Positions 35,652-45,357 of a stretch of 64,000 bases of DNA are shown one piece after another (the first letter of the stretch is position 1; each line of letters starts with the position of its first letter). The stretch lies in the NCBI GenBank assembly GCA_030765725.1, contig JAVCDF010000008.1:45791-109790 (forward strand). Direction: 5' to 3'. This DNA is from Candidatus Chlorobium antarcticum (GTDB lineage Bacteria; Bacteroidota; Chlorobiia; Chlorobiales; Chlorobiaceae). Below the pieces are notes generated by a model. The model saw only the letters and a program-made list of their open reading frames with translations, did no database searches and had not been told where the DNA came from. Position numbers and translations under genes: made by a program.

Positions 35652-35715
35652 CCTGTCCGGCTGCCGGACCCCTTGCGGGGCCGATGCAACAAACAAACAA
35701 ACGCTCTTTCCGGTT

Positions 35716-36150
35716 TTGACAGACAGGCACCCCTACAGGCTTCCACGGCATGAGATTGTGAGGAAAAAGAAGCTGATATCGCTTCTTTTTACGGGCGGAA
35801 TGAGCTTGAAGTGCAATTTCCTCCGCATGGTCTATCTTTCTCATAATGATGTCCGGGGCGGTTTTTCCTCCCCGCTGTCGGTCATGTTTGCGGTCAGTAA
35901 AAAAACGCTTCCCTCTGCAGTCATGCGCAACAGGGCAAAGCGGTTGATGCGCGAGGCATACCGCATTGAAAAGCCTCTGCTGCAGAAGCGTATTGAGGAA
36001 CTTCAGGGGAAAGAGAAGGCAGGAGAGATTTCCATTGTGTTTCTGTATACTCAGAGGGGGTCGCATATTCCCCCGCTCACGGATTTCAGGTTGGAGATGA
36101 ATTCAGCGCTACGGCAGATGTTGCTTGGCACTGGCCGGAGGAAGGTGTGA
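35716..36150 (+). CDS. rnpA: Ribonuclease P protein component
   Basis: 144 residues. The signature RNRAKRLMREAYR and the N-terminal LPRHEIVRKKKLISLLFTGG match RnpA, the protein partner of the RNase P RNA in tRNA 5' maturation. The start appears to be TTG at 35716; no ATG lies before residue 30, where the family's conserved N-terminal part has already begun. The position after rpmH agrees with the usual order. Confidence 0.9.
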   Translation: MTDRHPYRLPRHEIVRKKKLISLLFTGGMSLKCNFLRMVYLSHNDVRGGFSSPLSVMFAVSKKTLPSAVMRNRAKRLMREAYRIEKPLLQKRIEELQGKEKAGEISIVFLYTQRGSHIPPLTDFRLEMNSALRQMLLGTGRRKV

Positions 36151-36198
36151 AGCTGGTTGATGTTCGGAAAAGAGCGGAGATGATGCAGGAGACAGACA

Positions 36199-36465
36199 AT
36201 GGTTATAAGGAAGGTTTTTGCTGCGGTACCAATAGCGCTCATAAAATTTTACCGGGCATATATTTCGCCTCTGCTCGGCCCGTCATGCAGATTTTACCCC
36301 ACCTGTTCAGCCTACGCCATTGAGGCATTCGAGAGGCATAATTTTTTCAAGGCAACCTGGTTGAGCATCTGGCGCATTCTCAGATGCAATCCTTTTTCTC
36401 GGGGCGGATTTGATCCGGTTCCTCCGGTTGAAGACGGTCAGGACGCCAACAAACAGCAGCAGTAA
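36199..36465 (+). CDS. yidD: Membrane protein insertion efficiency factor YidD
   Basis: 88 residues. The core [24 protein letters not shown] motif is followed by [12 protein letters not shown] and [13 protein letters not shown], all diagnostic of YidD. It aids YidC-dependent insertion at the inner membrane. AGGAGA precedes the ATG, and yidC follows after 2 bases. Confidence 0.96.
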   Translation: MVIRKVFAAVPIALIKFYRAYISPLLGPSCRFYPTCSAYAIEAFERHNFFKATWLSIWRILRCNPFSRGGFDPVPPVEDGQDANKQQQ

Positions 36466-36467
36466 CA

Positions 36468-38210
36468 ATGGATAGAAATTCGGTAACGGGACTTGCTCTT
36501 ATAGCCCTTATAATGATAGTCTGGCTTCAGTTTATGTCGCCGGAAAAAAAACCGCTTATCCGCGAGAGCGCAAAAAGAGTGGCACCTCTGGAGCAGGTGG
36601 CTGTTCCGGAGGCGCCCGCTCCCATTTCCGCTTCCGATGCATACGGGGCATTCGCCTCAGCCGCAAACGGGAAAGCCCGCCAGATGGTTGTGGAAAACGA
36701 CCTGTTCCGGGCAACCATCTCTTCAAAAGGAGCTACCCTGACCTCGTTGGTCCTGAAGAAGCATCTTGATGGAAACCTCAAGCCTGTTCAGCTTGTTAGT
36801 AACCGGGCCGATGGTGCTCTTTCGTTGCTCTTCCTGACCAGAGAGGGGAGAAAAATCGACACCCGCGACCTCTATTTCACGGGGGGCTCCATTGATACGC
36901 TCCAAACCCTCACGGGAAAGGAGATCTACAGTGTCAGCTACCGCCTGAATGTTTCCAAAACCAGGAATATCCTGATCACCTACAGCTTTACCGGCAACAG
37001 TTATCGGGTCGGGTATGATGTGAAGCTGAACGGATTTTCCAGTGCCCTTGCAGGCAATGAGTATCAGTTGCAGTGGGACGGGGGCCTTGGTTATACTGAG
37101 AAGAACCGAGAGGATGAGGCGCACAACGCACTTGCTGGCGCATATCTCGGGGGCAGTCTTGTAAAGCTTGATGCAGCCAAAGACAATCAGTCATACCGCG
37201 AAGAGCAGTCGGGCGAGGCGAAATGGGTGGCTGTGCGCAACAAATATTTTGTGGCCGCGCTTATCCCTTCCGATCGTACCGGGGGCTTTTACATTGACGG
37301 TAGTAAAAAGGCCGGCAACGAGTTTGAGAATTACTTGGCGGCACTGAAAATGGAGGTGCCGATATCAGCCGCAACTCTCGACAACCGTTTCAGCCTCTAT
37401 ATGGGTCCGCTTGATTACGATACGGTAAGAGCACAGAAGGCCGATCTGGAAAAGATAATGGATTTCGGCTGGGACTGGCTGACACGGCCATTTGCAGAGC
37501 TTGTCATTCTTCCCGTTTTCAGCTGGATGAACACCTTCATAAACAACTACGGGCTGATCATCATCATTTTTGCCTTCCTCATCAAGCTGGTGACCTATCC
37601 TCTGTCGCTTGCGTCGACCAAGTCGATGAAAAAAATGGCTGCGCTTCAGCCACTGCTCAAAGAGCTGCAGGATAAGTACAAGGACAATCCAGCAAAGCTT
37701 CAGAGCGAATTGGGACGGATTTATAAGGAGGCCGGCGTCAATCCTCTGGGAGGATGCCTCCCCGTGGTGCTGCAGATGCCGCTGCTCTTTGCTATGTTCT
37801 ATGTGTTCCGCTCCTCAATTGAGCTCCGTCAGCACGGATTTCTCTGGGCGCATGATCTTTCCGTTCCGGACTCCATTCTGAATCTGGGTTTCACCATCCC
37901 GATGTATGGCGACCACATTGCTTTGATGCCCATACTGATGGCGGGAACGGTGTTCGTGCAGCAGAAGATCACCCCTACGGCACAGACCAATGATCAGATG
38001 AAGATCATGCTCTACATGTTCCCGGCCATGATGCTGCTGTTTTTCAACAACATGCCTTCGGGTCTCGGTCTCTATTATCTGATGTTCAATGTGTTCAGCG
38101 TGGCCCAGCAGCTCTACATCAACTCGACCACGACGGAAGCCGACATGCCGAATGTGTCTATTGCTGCACCAACGCGGCAGAAGAAGAAAAAATCCGGCGG
38201 TGGAAAGTAG
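36468..38210 (+). CDS. yidC: Membrane protein insertase YidC
   Basis: 580 residues, the Gram-negative form. One N-terminal membrane helix, a large periplasmic domain (about 30-340), then the five-helix insertase core from about residue 350, with [17 protein letters not shown] and [18 protein letters not shown] Lys-rich tail ends the protein ([11 protein letters not shown]). It inserts inner-membrane proteins with or without SecYEG. Confidence 0.96.
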   Translation: MDRNSVTGLALIALIMIVWLQFMSPEKKPLIRESAKRVAPLEQVAVPEAPAPISASDAYGAFASAANGKARQMVVENDLFRATISSKGATLTSLVLKKHLDGNLKPVQLVSNRADGALSLLFLTREGRKIDTRDLYFTGGSIDTLQTLTGKEIYSVSYRLNVSKTRNILITYSFTGNSYRVGYDVKLNGFSSALAGNEYQLQWDGGLGYTEKNREDEAHNALAGAYLGGSLVKLDAAKDNQSYREEQSGEAKWVAVRNKYFVAALIPSDRTGGFYIDGSKKAGNEFENYLAALKMEVPISAATLDNRFSLYMGPLDYDTVRAQKADLEKIMDFGWDWLTRPFAELVILPVFSWMNTFINNYGLIIIIFAFLIKLVTYPLSLASTKSMKKMAALQPLLKELQDKYKDNPAKLQSELGRIYKEAGVNPLGGCLPVVLQMPLLFAMFYVFRSSIELRQHGFLWAHDLSVPDSILNLGFTIPMYGDHIALMPILMAGTVFVQQKITPTAQTNDQMKIMLYMFPAMMLLFFNNMPSGLGLYYLMFNVFSVAQQLYINSTTTEADMPNVSIAAPTRQKKKKSGGGK

Positions 38211-38225
38211 AGAGGGGTAGCGAGG

Positions 38226-38825
38226 ATGCTTATTGAGCAGGTGGACGCGAGGTTCTTTGCTTTCCTGAACCAGCAACTGGTCCATCCGGCTGCTGATGAC
38301 CTGTTTGTGTTCCTGACTAAGGCGAACCTTTCGCGGCATATTTTTGTGCTTGCCGCTCTTTTCATGCTTGTTCGTGGAGGTCGGCGCGGCATGATTGCGG
38401 TTTTTCTGGCCCTTCTGGCGGTTGGTCTTGCCGATTTCATCGCTTCGGGTATGTTTAAACCCCTTCTTGGGCGCATCCGCCCCTGTTTTGCCCTTGAGCA
38501 TGTCCGTCTGCTCATTGACCAGTCACGCTCCTTTTCCTTTGCCTCTTCCCATGCAGCAAATACCGCCGCCGTGGCATCAATGGTCTGGATTTTCTTTCAC
38601 CGCGGCTCACTTTCGGAACGGCTGTTTACGGTCACAATGATATGCTACGCTTTGCTGGTAGGGTATTCAAGAATTTATGTGGGAGTCCACTATCCTGGCG
38701 ATGTTGCTGGCGGAATGGCAATAGGTATTTTCAGCGCCTTTATTGTGTACATGCTCTTTTCCTGGATTTTTAAAAATGCGGCCTGGCTTCGACTGCCGGC
38801 TGAAAAAGGGAGGTCGGATGGCTGA
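38226..38825 (+). CDS. PAP2-family membrane phosphatase (undecaprenyl pyrophosphatase-like)
   Basis: 199 residues, five or six membrane segments. The three PAP2 phosphatase motifs are visible: KPLLGRIRP, SFSFASSHAANTAA (PSGH-type motif with Ser-His) and SRIYVGVHYPGDV. Members dephosphorylate lipid pyrophosphates such as undecaprenyl-PP or lipid A; the exact substrate cannot be told. Its stop overlaps the rlmD start by 8 bases. Confidence 0.85.
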   Translation: MLIEQVDARFFAFLNQQLVHPAADDLFVFLTKANLSRHIFVLAALFMLVRGGRRGMIAVFLALLAVGLADFIASGMFKPLLGRIRPCFALEHVRLLIDQSRSFSFASSHAANTAAVASMVWIFFHRGSLSERLFTVTMICYALLVGYSRIYVGVHYPGDVAGGMAIGIFSAFIVYMLFSWIFKNAAWLRLPAEKGRSDG

Positions 38826-40272
38826 GGCCGTTTACAGAAAAGGCGATATTGTTGAACTCCTTATAACCGACATGGCGGATAAAGACGAGTGTTTCGGGAA
38901 ACTTGAGTGCGGAATGGGAGTGATGGTTGGGGGCATGCTCGCCGTTGGTGATCGTGTTTCAGCCCGCATTACCCGTGTGCGCCAGCGCTATCTGAAGGCG
39001 ATTGCGCTTGAGGTTCTTGAGCCCTCTCTGGACAGGACTGAGACGGTTTGCGGGGACTTCGGGATGTGCGGGGGGTGCAAGCTGATGCATATCCGTTATG
39101 ACGCACAGCTGCGTTACAAGGAAAAAAAAGTTCACGACGCCCTTCTGCACATCGGTGGATTTACGGACCCTCCAATGCTTCCGGCCCTTGGGGCCCCTTC
39201 CCCGGTTCATTACCGAAACAAGATTGAGTTCTCCTGTTCGGGCAAGCGCTACCTTCGTCCTGAGGAGCTTTCAATGGATGAATTACTGAAGCCAAAAAAT
39301 TTTGCTCTTGGTTTTCATGCCCCAGGCAATTTTGAAAAGGTTATTGATACCGCCCGCTGTCATCTGGCAACCGAGGAGATGAACACCGTGCTTCGGCTGA
39401 GTCGTAGTTTTGCGCTTGAAAATGGCATGGAGCCATACATGGCCCGTGAGCACACGGGATTTCTGAGGAACCTTGTTGTCCGTTCCAGTGTTAACACCGG
39501 CGAGGTGATGGTCAATATTGTCACCTCCTGGTATGACGGGGAGCTGATGGAGCGATACAGCGCACATATTCAGGCCGGCATGCAGGGGGTTTCCATGACT
39601 ATTGTGAACAATGTTACCAGTCGTCGCAATACGGTGGCCACCGGTGAGCAGGAGTATACGCTCGCGGGTTCGGGTACCATTTCCGAAAAGCTCGGCCCGC
39701 TGGAATTCAGGATATCGGCAAACTCTTTTTTCCAGACCAACACGCTGCAGGCTGAGGCGCTTTACGGGCGGATTCTTGAGGCCGCGGAGCTCAAAGCGGG
39801 CGACACTGTGTACGACCTCTATTGCGGAACAGGAACCATCACCCTTTGGCTTGCCCGCCATGCTGGGCGCGCAATCGGGCTGGAGGTGATTGAAAGCGCC
39901 ATTCAGGATGCCCGTTCCAATGCGGAAAGCAACGCGATCAGTAACGCACATTTTTTTCAGGCTGACCTGAAGGATCTTGCGGCAATGATGGAACAGTTTG
40001 AAGCGCACGGCCGGCCGGATGTGATTGTTACGGATCCCCCAAGGGCGGGGATGCACCCGAAGGCGCTTGCAACCATGCTGAAGCTGGGGGCGCGCCGTAT
40101 AGTGTATGTAAGCTGTAATCCTGCAAGCCTTGCCCGGGACGGAAAGGAGATTGCGGCGGCGGGTTACCGGCTGATTTCAGTTGAGCCGGTTGACATGTTT
40201 CCCCATACCGCTCATATCGAGAGTGTGGCCTGTTTCGATTATTCGCCCTCTTCCCTCTCCAGTTTAGAGTAG
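38818..40272 (+). CDS. rlmD: 23S rRNA (uracil-C5)-methyltransferase, RlmD/RumA family
   Basis: 484 residues. An N-terminal TRAM domain (about 5-68) is followed by an iron-sulfur site with Cys78, Cys84, Cys87 (VCGDFGMCGGCK) and a later Cys in DTARCHLA. The AdoMet fold has VYDLYCGTGTITLWLA, and the catalytic motifs VTDPPRAG and VYVSCNPASL are present. The ATG at 38818 has GGGAGG just before it. Whether it modifies U1939, U747 or another site is not decidable. Its 3' end overlaps the converging YkvA-like gene by 34 bases. Confidence 0.9.
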   Translation: MAEAVYRKGDIVELLITDMADKDECFGKLECGMGVMVGGMLAVGDRVSARITRVRQRYLKAIALEVLEPSLDRTETVCGDFGMCGGCKLMHIRYDAQLRYKEKKVHDALLHIGGFTDPPMLPALGAPSPVHYRNKIEFSCSGKRYLRPEELSMDELLKPKNFALGFHAPGNFEKVIDTARCHLATEEMNTVLRLSRSFALENGMEPYMAREHTGFLRNLVVRSSVNTGEVMVNIVTSWYDGELMERYSAHIQAGMQGVSMTIVNNVTSRRNTVATGEQEYTLAGSGTISEKLGPLEFRISANSFFQTNTLQAEALYGRILEAAELKAGDTVYDLYCGTGTITLWLARHAGRAIGLEVIESAIQDARSNAESNAISNAHFFQADLKDLAAMMEQFEAHGRPDVIVTDPPRAGMHPKALATMLKLGARRIVYVSCNPASLARDGKEIAAAGYRLISVEPVDMFPHTAHIESVACFDYSPSSLSSLE

Positions 40273-40673
40273 CCGGTTGGTTCGGCCGCGTCGGCTTTTT
40301 CCTGTTCCCATAGGGTGAAACTGTCGATGTCGCCGCTGATTGAGGCCAGAACGGCCGTAATGAGGGCAAGGTCGTCGGCAAAGCCGAGGAAGGGGATGAA
40401 GTCGGCTATGGCGTCCAGCGGGGTTACAAAGTAGAGCAGCGCGGTGACGCTCATCACAATGGTTTGCCACGGTACCGCACGATACTCTTTGGACGCATAG
40501 CACTTTATCATGCGCACAAGTGGCTGGATTTTTCGGGTGAGTTCGGGAACCCTTGAGGTGCTGGTCAAAACAGTTGAACGGCTGATGGCTGAGGCAATAA
40601 GCTTCTGCAGCTTGCCCGGGTTTTTTAGGATCTGCTCTGCCCGCCCTTTTTCGGCCTCGATCTGCTCCTTCAT
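40239..40673 (-). CDS. YkvA/DUF1232 family protein
   Basis: 144 residues. The DUF1232 core, TALLYFVTPLDAIADFIPF followed by LGFADDLALITAVLA, lies at about residues 78-115. Members have one or two short membrane-associated helices and no established function. The start overlaps the stop of the upstream rhomboid gene by 4 bases, so the two are probably co-translated. Confidence 0.85.
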   Translation of the reverse strand: MKEQIEAEKGRAEQILKNPGKLQKLIASAISRSTVLTSTSRVPELTRKIQPLVRMIKCYASKEYRAVPWQTIVMSVTALLYFVTPLDAIADFIPFLGFADDLALITAVLASISGDIDSFTLWEQEKADAAEPTGYSKLEREEGE

Positions 40674-41485
40674 TTTTTTCCCGCCTTGAGCAGCGTCTCC
40701 CTCTCGTTCTTTGAGAGTGAACTGTAGCCGCTTCGTGAAATTTTATCAAGTATGCGATCTATCTCCTGCTCCCTTAACCCGTTGTCCTCTTTTCCTATGG
40801 AGTGTATGGTTGCCACGCGTTTCTTTGGGCGGTCGAGCATTTTCTTCATCTGCTCCAGAGGGTTGAAGTCGCGGCGTTTGAGGGTGATGTAGATGAAGCC
40901 TATCAGCATGCCGCCGAGGTGGGCGAAGTGGGCAATGTTGCTGCCGCTGCCCATGGTTCTGCTTCCAAGTCCCGACATGAACTCAATGAGTGCGAATCCG
41001 GCTATGAAGTATTTTGCCTTGATGGGAAAGAGAAAGTAGAGGAAAATATAGCGGCCGGGAAACATCATGCCGAATGCGAGCAGTACGCCGTATATAGCTC
41101 CTGAAGCTCCAACTGTGGGGGAGAGGGTTCCCATAGTGGCCACGAGGTTGATGAGGGCCGCGCCTACTCCGCAGATGAAATAGTACCAGGTGAATTCTTT
41201 TGTCCCCCAGTAGTTTTCAATTTCAGCGCCGAACATCCAGAGGGCGAACATGTTGAAAAAGAGGTGGGTGGTGCCTCCGTGCATGAACATGTAGGTGAAT
41301 GGCTGCCATATCCGGAAGTTTTCAGAGGCGGCCGGCCAGAGCGAGCCCTGAATGAAAATGAAGTTTCCGAGCGGCGTGAAGTACTGCAGCAGGAATACGG
41401 CTATGTTTGCGATGATGATTGCTTTGATTGCCGGGGGCATGAGCTGGAAGCCCCCGGGCCGGTAAGGCTGGCTGTACTGGTTCAT
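40670..41485 (-). CDS. Rhomboid family intramembrane serine protease
   Basis: 271 residues, about six membrane segments. The catalytic dyad is clear: Ser128 in TVGASGAIYG and His189 in FAHLGGMLIG, with the conserved FMHGGTTHLFFNM loop. Rhomboids cut transmembrane proteins within the membrane. A soluble C-terminal tail of about 70 residues (from RRDFNPLEQ) is charged and ends in a helical segment. The substrate is unknown. Confidence 0.92.
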   Translation of the reverse strand: MNQYSQPYRPGGFQLMPPAIKAIIIANIAVFLLQYFTPLGNFIFIQGSLWPAASENFRIWQPFTYMFMHGGTTHLFFNMFALWMFGAEIENYWGTKEFTWYYFICGVGAALINLVATMGTLSPTVGASGAIYGVLLAFGMMFPGRYIFLYFLFPIKAKYFIAGFALIEFMSGLGSRTMGSGSNIAHFAHLGGMLIGFIYITLKRRDFNPLEQMKKMLDRPKKRVATIHSIGKEDNGLREQEIDRILDKISRSGYSSLSKNERETLLKAGKK

Positions 41486-41513
41486 AATACTTGGTTTGGA
41501 AAGGACGGCGTCC

Positions 41514-42707
41514 TCAGTCGTTCAGGGCGGCAATGCCGGGCAGTTCTTTCCCTTCCAGGAATTCAAGGCTGGCTCCTCCGCCGGTTGAGATATGGGTCAT
41601 TTTGGTAGCAAGACCGGCTTTTGCAACTGCGGCTGCAGAGTCGCCCCCTCCAATGATGGTGGTCGCCCCTTTTGCTGTGGCTAAAGCCATTGCTTCGGCA
41701 ATCGCCATTGTGCCTGCGGCAAAACTGTCAATTTCAAACACTCCCATGGGACCATTCCAGAGAATGGTTCGAGCTGAAAGGATTTCAGCACGGTAGGCCG
41801 CTGCGGTTATGGGGCCGATATCAAGACCCATCTCGCCTGCTGCAATCTCTTTGACCGATGTGGCGCGGAAGGGGGCGTCGGGGGAAAGTTCGGGAGCTGC
41901 TATCACATCTTCGGGCAGCATAAGCTTGATATTGCGCGCTTTAGCCTGTTCCAGAAGGCTGAGGGCGAGTTCCAGCTTGTTGTCTTCAACAAGCGAGCTG
42001 CCGGTTTCAAGCCCCATTGCTTTGAAGAAGGTGAAGACCATGGCTCCGCCTATGAGCACGGTGTCTACTTTTTTGAAGAGGTTTTCAAGAACATCGATTT
42101 TGCCTGAAATTTTGGATCCGCCGAGAATGGCGATAAAGGGCCGTTCAGGTTTTTCAAGAGCTTTTCCGAGGTACATCAGCTCTTTTTCTATCAGGTATCC
42201 GGCAACAGCCGTTTGTACGAAGTGGGTGATTCCTTCAGTTGAGGCATGGGCCCGGTGTGCCGTACCGAATGCGTCGTTGACATAGATTTCGCCAAGCGAG
42301 GCGAGCTCTTTTGCGAATTCAGGGTCGTTGGCTTCCTCCTCGGGGTGGAACCGTAGGTTTTCAAGCAGCATCACCTCTCCGTCCTGCAACGCAAGTGCGG
42401 CCTGCATAACCTCTGTGCCTATGCAGTCTTCCGCCATTGCCACCGGGGTGTCAATCAGTTCTGAAAGCTTTGCGGCCACGGGAGCAAGTGAAAAGAGAGG
42501 ATTGACCTTCCCTTTCGGCCGGCCAAGGTGAGACATAAGTATAAGACGCCCGCCGTTGTCGAGAATTTTGCGGATGGAGGGCAACGCTTCCACTATCCTC
42601 TTGTCGTCGGTAATCTCCCTCTCGTCATTGAGGGGGACATTGAAATCTACGCGCATCAGTATCCGTTTGCCTTGGATGGTTATGTCCGACAAGGTCTTTT
42701 TCTGCAT
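41514..42707 (-). CDS. pgk: Phosphoglycerate kinase
   Basis: 397 residues. The N-terminal [44 protein letters not shown] and the ATP-site [13 protein letters not shown] are standard. It interconverts 1,3-bisphosphoglycerate and 3-phosphoglycerate in gluconeogenesis and glycolysis. It is followed by the rhomboid gene after 28 bases on the same strand. Confidence 0.97.
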   Translation of the reverse strand: MQKKTLSDITIQGKRILMRVDFNVPLNDEREITDDKRIVEALPSIRKILDNGGRLILMSHLGRPKGKVNPLFSLAPVAAKLSELIDTPVAMAEDCIGTEVMQAALALQDGEVMLLENLRFHPEEEANDPEFAKELASLGEIYVNDAFGTAHRAHASTEGITHFVQTAVAGYLIEKELMYLGKALEKPERPFIAILGGSKISGKIDVLENLFKKVDTVLIGGAMVFTFFKAMGLETGSSLVEDNKLELALSLLEQAKARNIKLMLPEDVIAAPELSPDAPFRATSVKEIAAGEMGLDIGPITAAAYRAEILSARTILWNGPMGVFEIDSFAAGTMAIAEAMALATAKGATTIIGGGDSAAAVAKAGLATKMTHISTGGGASLEFLEGKELPGIAALND

Positions 42708-42828
42708 TGCTCACTTGGGTTGGTTGAAAAAACAAAACGCTCCGCTCTTCAGTTAAAAGTATAGGCAATATAATCAAGGGAACCGCAAAAAACCTGCTGT
42801 CCGTTCCTCCGGGGTTTCAGTTGACCCT

Positions 42829-43803
42829 TTACTGGCGGTTCCTGTTGGTCCGGTACTGGATTGTGTTACGGTTGTGGCCGCTGAGGGTCGAGGCAAAATA
42901 ATGGCCCCCGGTTCCTGTGGCCACAAAGTAGAGGTAGCTGGTTGTGGCTGGATTGAGAACGGCGAGGATAGCTTTCGCTCCGGGGCTGCATATCGGGCCG
43001 GGCGGCAGACCGCGGTGCAGGTAGGTGTTGTAGGAAGAGTCGACTCTAAGATCTTTGTAATAGAGCTTCCGGCGCGGCCCGGGGAGGGCGTACTGTACGG
43101 TGGGGTCGGCCTGGAGCGGCATGTTCTTCTTGAGCCGGTTAAGGTAGACGCTTGCCACCAGGGGCTTTTCGCTATCAAGCGGGGTTTCAGCCTCAACAAT
43201 TGAGGCTAGGGTGAGAAGTTCGTTTTCGTTCAGCCCTTTCCGTGCAGCCATACTTTTCAGGCTGTCGGTGAAGAAGCTGTCGAATTGGCGGGAGAGGAAG
43301 TCCTGGACCTCCCTCGGTGTGCTGGCCCATGGGAAGTTATAGGTTCCCGGAAAGAGCCGGCCTTCCAGCTTTCGCTGTGTGGCTTCCACGGTGAAGCTGG
43401 TTGAGTCTATGTCGAGGTGGCGGGAGATGACGCTGGCCGTGGTGGAGATGTCGAGCCCTTCGGGAATGGTGACGCGGACCTCGTCCTGGTCGTGACGGTG
43501 CAGGTACTGGAGCAGTCCGATATTGGAAAGGCCGGGCGGAATCAGGTAGCGGCCCGGCTTGATGTTGTGAAGCGAGGGAACGAACTGGCCTATCGCCATT
43601 AGTGGCCAGCGGCTTGTTACAGCGCCGTTTTTTTGCAGGTCCTTGACAATGTTGGTGAAGGGGGTTCCGCGGTGTATCAGGAGGCGGGTGGGTTTCGGAG
43701 AAGTGTTGAGTCGGGGAAAAAACATGATGACAGCAACCGCAGCGGCCAGAATGAGTATGGCGGCCCGGAGGGCATGGCGGCGCGGGTTTGGGGGTGAAGG
43801 CAT
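42829..43803 (-). CDS. mltG: Endolytic peptidoglycan transglycosylase MltG
   Basis: 324 residues. One N-terminal membrane helix (about 12-30), a LysM-like region, and the YceG/MltG catalytic domain with ASIVEAETP (Glu204) and the late PTVQYALPG ... NTYLHRGLPPGPICSPG. It cleaves nascent glycan strands at the inner membrane and fits the nearby wall-synthesis genes. The gap to pgk (42708-42828) contains no gene. Confidence 0.94.
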   Translation of the reverse strand: MPSPPNPRRHALRAAILILAAAVAVIMFFPRLNTSPKPTRLLIHRGTPFTNIVKDLQKNGAVTSRWPLMAIGQFVPSLHNIKPGRYLIPPGLSNIGLLQYLHRHDQDEVRVTIPEGLDISTTASVISRHLDIDSTSFTVEATQRKLEGRLFPGTYNFPWASTPREVQDFLSRQFDSFFTDSLKSMAARKGLNENELLTLASIVEAETPLDSEKPLVASVYLNRLKKNMPLQADPTVQYALPGPRRKLYYKDLRVDSSYNTYLHRGLPPGPICSPGAKAILAVLNPATTSYLYFVATGTGGHYFASTLSGHNRNTIQYRTNRNRQ

Positions 43804-43825
43804 AACAGAAAAGGGATGAACGGGG

Positions 43826-44155
43826 TTAGCTGTTCCTGCCGGAGTCGTTCAGCCTTTTCCATTTATGCTGGAACAGCCGTGTTTCTTCAATGATGCAGCG
43901 GTATATGTTTTCCAGGGTCCGGGTCTGCAGTTCAGACGATGCGCGGCCGAGAACATTGCCGAGCACCTCTTTTTCGCGTTCGGGCTGCAGCACCTGTTCT
44001 CCGATTTCGGCTTTCAGAGCGCTGATGTTTTCTGCGCAGTGCAGGCGCTCGCAGAGCAGAGCTGAAAGCTTGAGGTCGATGGCATCAATTTTTTTTCGCC
44101 AGTCATCCAGACGGATCCGGCATGCTTCCTGATTGGCGGGGTCGAGGGTCGTCAT
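43826..44155 (-). CDS. Chorismate mutase, AroQ type
   Basis: 109 residues from MTTLDP. The all-helical AroQ pattern is seen: LDDWRKKIDAIDLKLSALL, then a basic and helical stretch ALKAEIGEQVLQPEREKEV, and a third helix. It would convert chorismate to prephenate for Phe/Tyr synthesis. The open frame runs to 44236 but overlaps the upstream NYN gene, so the ATG at 44155 was used. mltG follows after 22 bases. Confidence 0.82.
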   Translation of the reverse strand: MTTLDPANQEACRIRLDDWRKKIDAIDLKLSALLCERLHCAENISALKAEIGEQVLQPEREKEVLGNVLGRASSELQTRTLENIYRCIIEETRLFQHKWKRLNDSGRNS

Positions 44156-44199
44156 TTCTTTATTGGTTGTTGAAGGGTGAATATCTGCACAGGGAGGGT

Positions 44200-44715
44200 T
44201 CAGTCGCCCTGTTTCTGGGCGAAGAGGAGTTTCCACCTCTCCACGTCCTCTCCGGAAAGCTCATCACTGGAAAATTTTTTCCGGTTGCCCGCCGACTCCC
44301 CATCGTCCCCATGCTTTCTGGATGGGGACATCAAAATGGAGGCAAACACTTCGGATTTCATGCACTCTGCCCCGAAAGCCGAAGCGTATCGGCGGATTTC
44401 TTCGTCCGAACTCACAATAGTAACCATTTTTACTGTCGGGTTCAACGATTTAACATAATCAACAATCCAGCGGTCCGCACTTTTCCGGCGGGAGGTGAAC
44501 ACGGTGTGAAGCGGAGAGTACGAGCAGCGGTCTCCGTGCTGTCCATCGCCATCGTAGACGAGGGTGATGGGACGAGCGTGCGCCCGCTGGTAGTGAAGGA
44601 GGCGCATTTCGAGCTTCCTCCGAAACGGCTCAAACTGGCTCGAAGGAGCGGGATGGTAGAGTGCGTGGAGAAGGTTGTAGCCGTCAACCACAATTTCCCT
44701 GTTGCGATGATTCAT
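44200..44715 (-). CDS. NYN-domain (YacP-like) putative RNase
   Basis: 171 residues. NREIVVDGYNLLHALY, ITLVYDGDG and MVTIVSSDEEIRRYASAFGA form the NYN/PIN-like fold with acidic metal ligands, as in YacP/Rae1 ribonucleases. The chosen ATG at 44715 begins right before the domain; the open frame continues far upstream only because it runs antisense to mraZ. It is transcribed divergently from mraZ. The target RNA is unknown. Confidence 0.78.
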   Translation of the reverse strand: MNHRNREIVVDGYNLLHALYHPAPSSQFEPFRRKLEMRLLHYQRAHARPITLVYDGDGQHGDRCSYSPLHTVFTSRRKSADRWIVDYVKSLNPTVKMVTIVSSDEEIRRYASAFGAECMKSEVFASILMSPSRKHGDDGESAGNRKKFSSDELSGEDVERWKLLFAQKQGD

Positions 44716-44857
44716 GGGGCCCGGGGTCAGGGTGAAAGCTGGATCGGTCAAGCTGCAGGGTGCTCTGGGGACGGGGTTGCTAAGTTTACGAATGCACACC
44801 TTATATAAAATAAGGGAATATTTTTTTTGTACATGTACTTTTAATACATTTGTATGG

Positions 44858-44892
44858 TGGTGAAAAATGGTAAAAAATGGGTCAGGATGGCC
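44858..44892 (+). promoter_or_regulatory. Predicted MraZ operator: four TGGNN repeats with 5-base spacers
   Basis: TGGTG, TGGTA, TGGGT and TGGCC begin at 44858, 44868, 44878 and 44888, an exact 10-base period. The E. coli MraZ operator is described as TGGGN repeats with 5-base spacers, so this fits autoregulation of the division cluster. The last repeat overlaps the mraZ start codon. Confidence 0.75.
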
Positions 44893-45357
44893 GGTTTCAT
44901 AGGAAAAGAACGACATAGTGTCGATGACAAGGGGCGGCTGATGATTCCGGCGAGGTTTCGCCGGAAATTTGCAGACGCCGTCGATCCGAAAGGCGGAGCC
45001 ATGGAACATGGCCGGTTCGGAGCGCTCTATGTGATGAAAACTTCTGATGGTTCGCTTGAGCTCTACGAGCCCTCGGTGTGGGAGGGAATGGGAAAGAGTA
45101 TCTCTGCCCTGTCTGACTTCAACCCCGAAGAGCGGCTTCTTAAAACACTGATGTATGAGTGCCTTGAAATGGTCGAACTCGACCGTCAGGGCCGCGTCCC
45201 TCTTTCGCGCGAGTTTCTCGACCATGCCGGAATTTCGGGTGAGGTGGTAATTCTTGGCGCCGATACAAAAATGATTGTTTGGGAGCCGGAGAGGCTTCGC
45301 GGTATTGTTGAGAGAAGCAGCGGGCGGTTCACCACACTTGCGGGACGGTATTTCTGA
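44887..45357 (+). CDS. mraZ: Transcriptional regulator / division-cluster protein MraZ
   Basis: 156 residues with two SpoVT-AbrB-like halves: GKERHSVDDKGRLMIPARFR and VELDRQGRVPLSREF. MraZ represses its own division and cell wall operon. The ATG at 44887 fits the family N-terminus; an in-frame ATG at 44854 would put the operator repeats inside the gene. Its stop overlaps the rsmH start by one base. Confidence 0.94.
   Translation: MAGFIGKERHSVDDKGRLMIPARFRRKFADAVDPKGGAMEHGRFGALYVMKTSDGSLELYEPSVWEGMGKSISALSDFNPEERLLKTLMYECLEMVELDRQGRVPLSREFLDHAGISGEVVILGADTKMIVWEPERLRGIVERSSGRFTTLAGRYF

Noticed and set aside
44829..44838. GTACATGTAC palindrome before mraZ
   Set aside because: A 10-bp AT-containing palindrome alone is weak evidence; the spaced TGG repeats give a better regulatory explanation.
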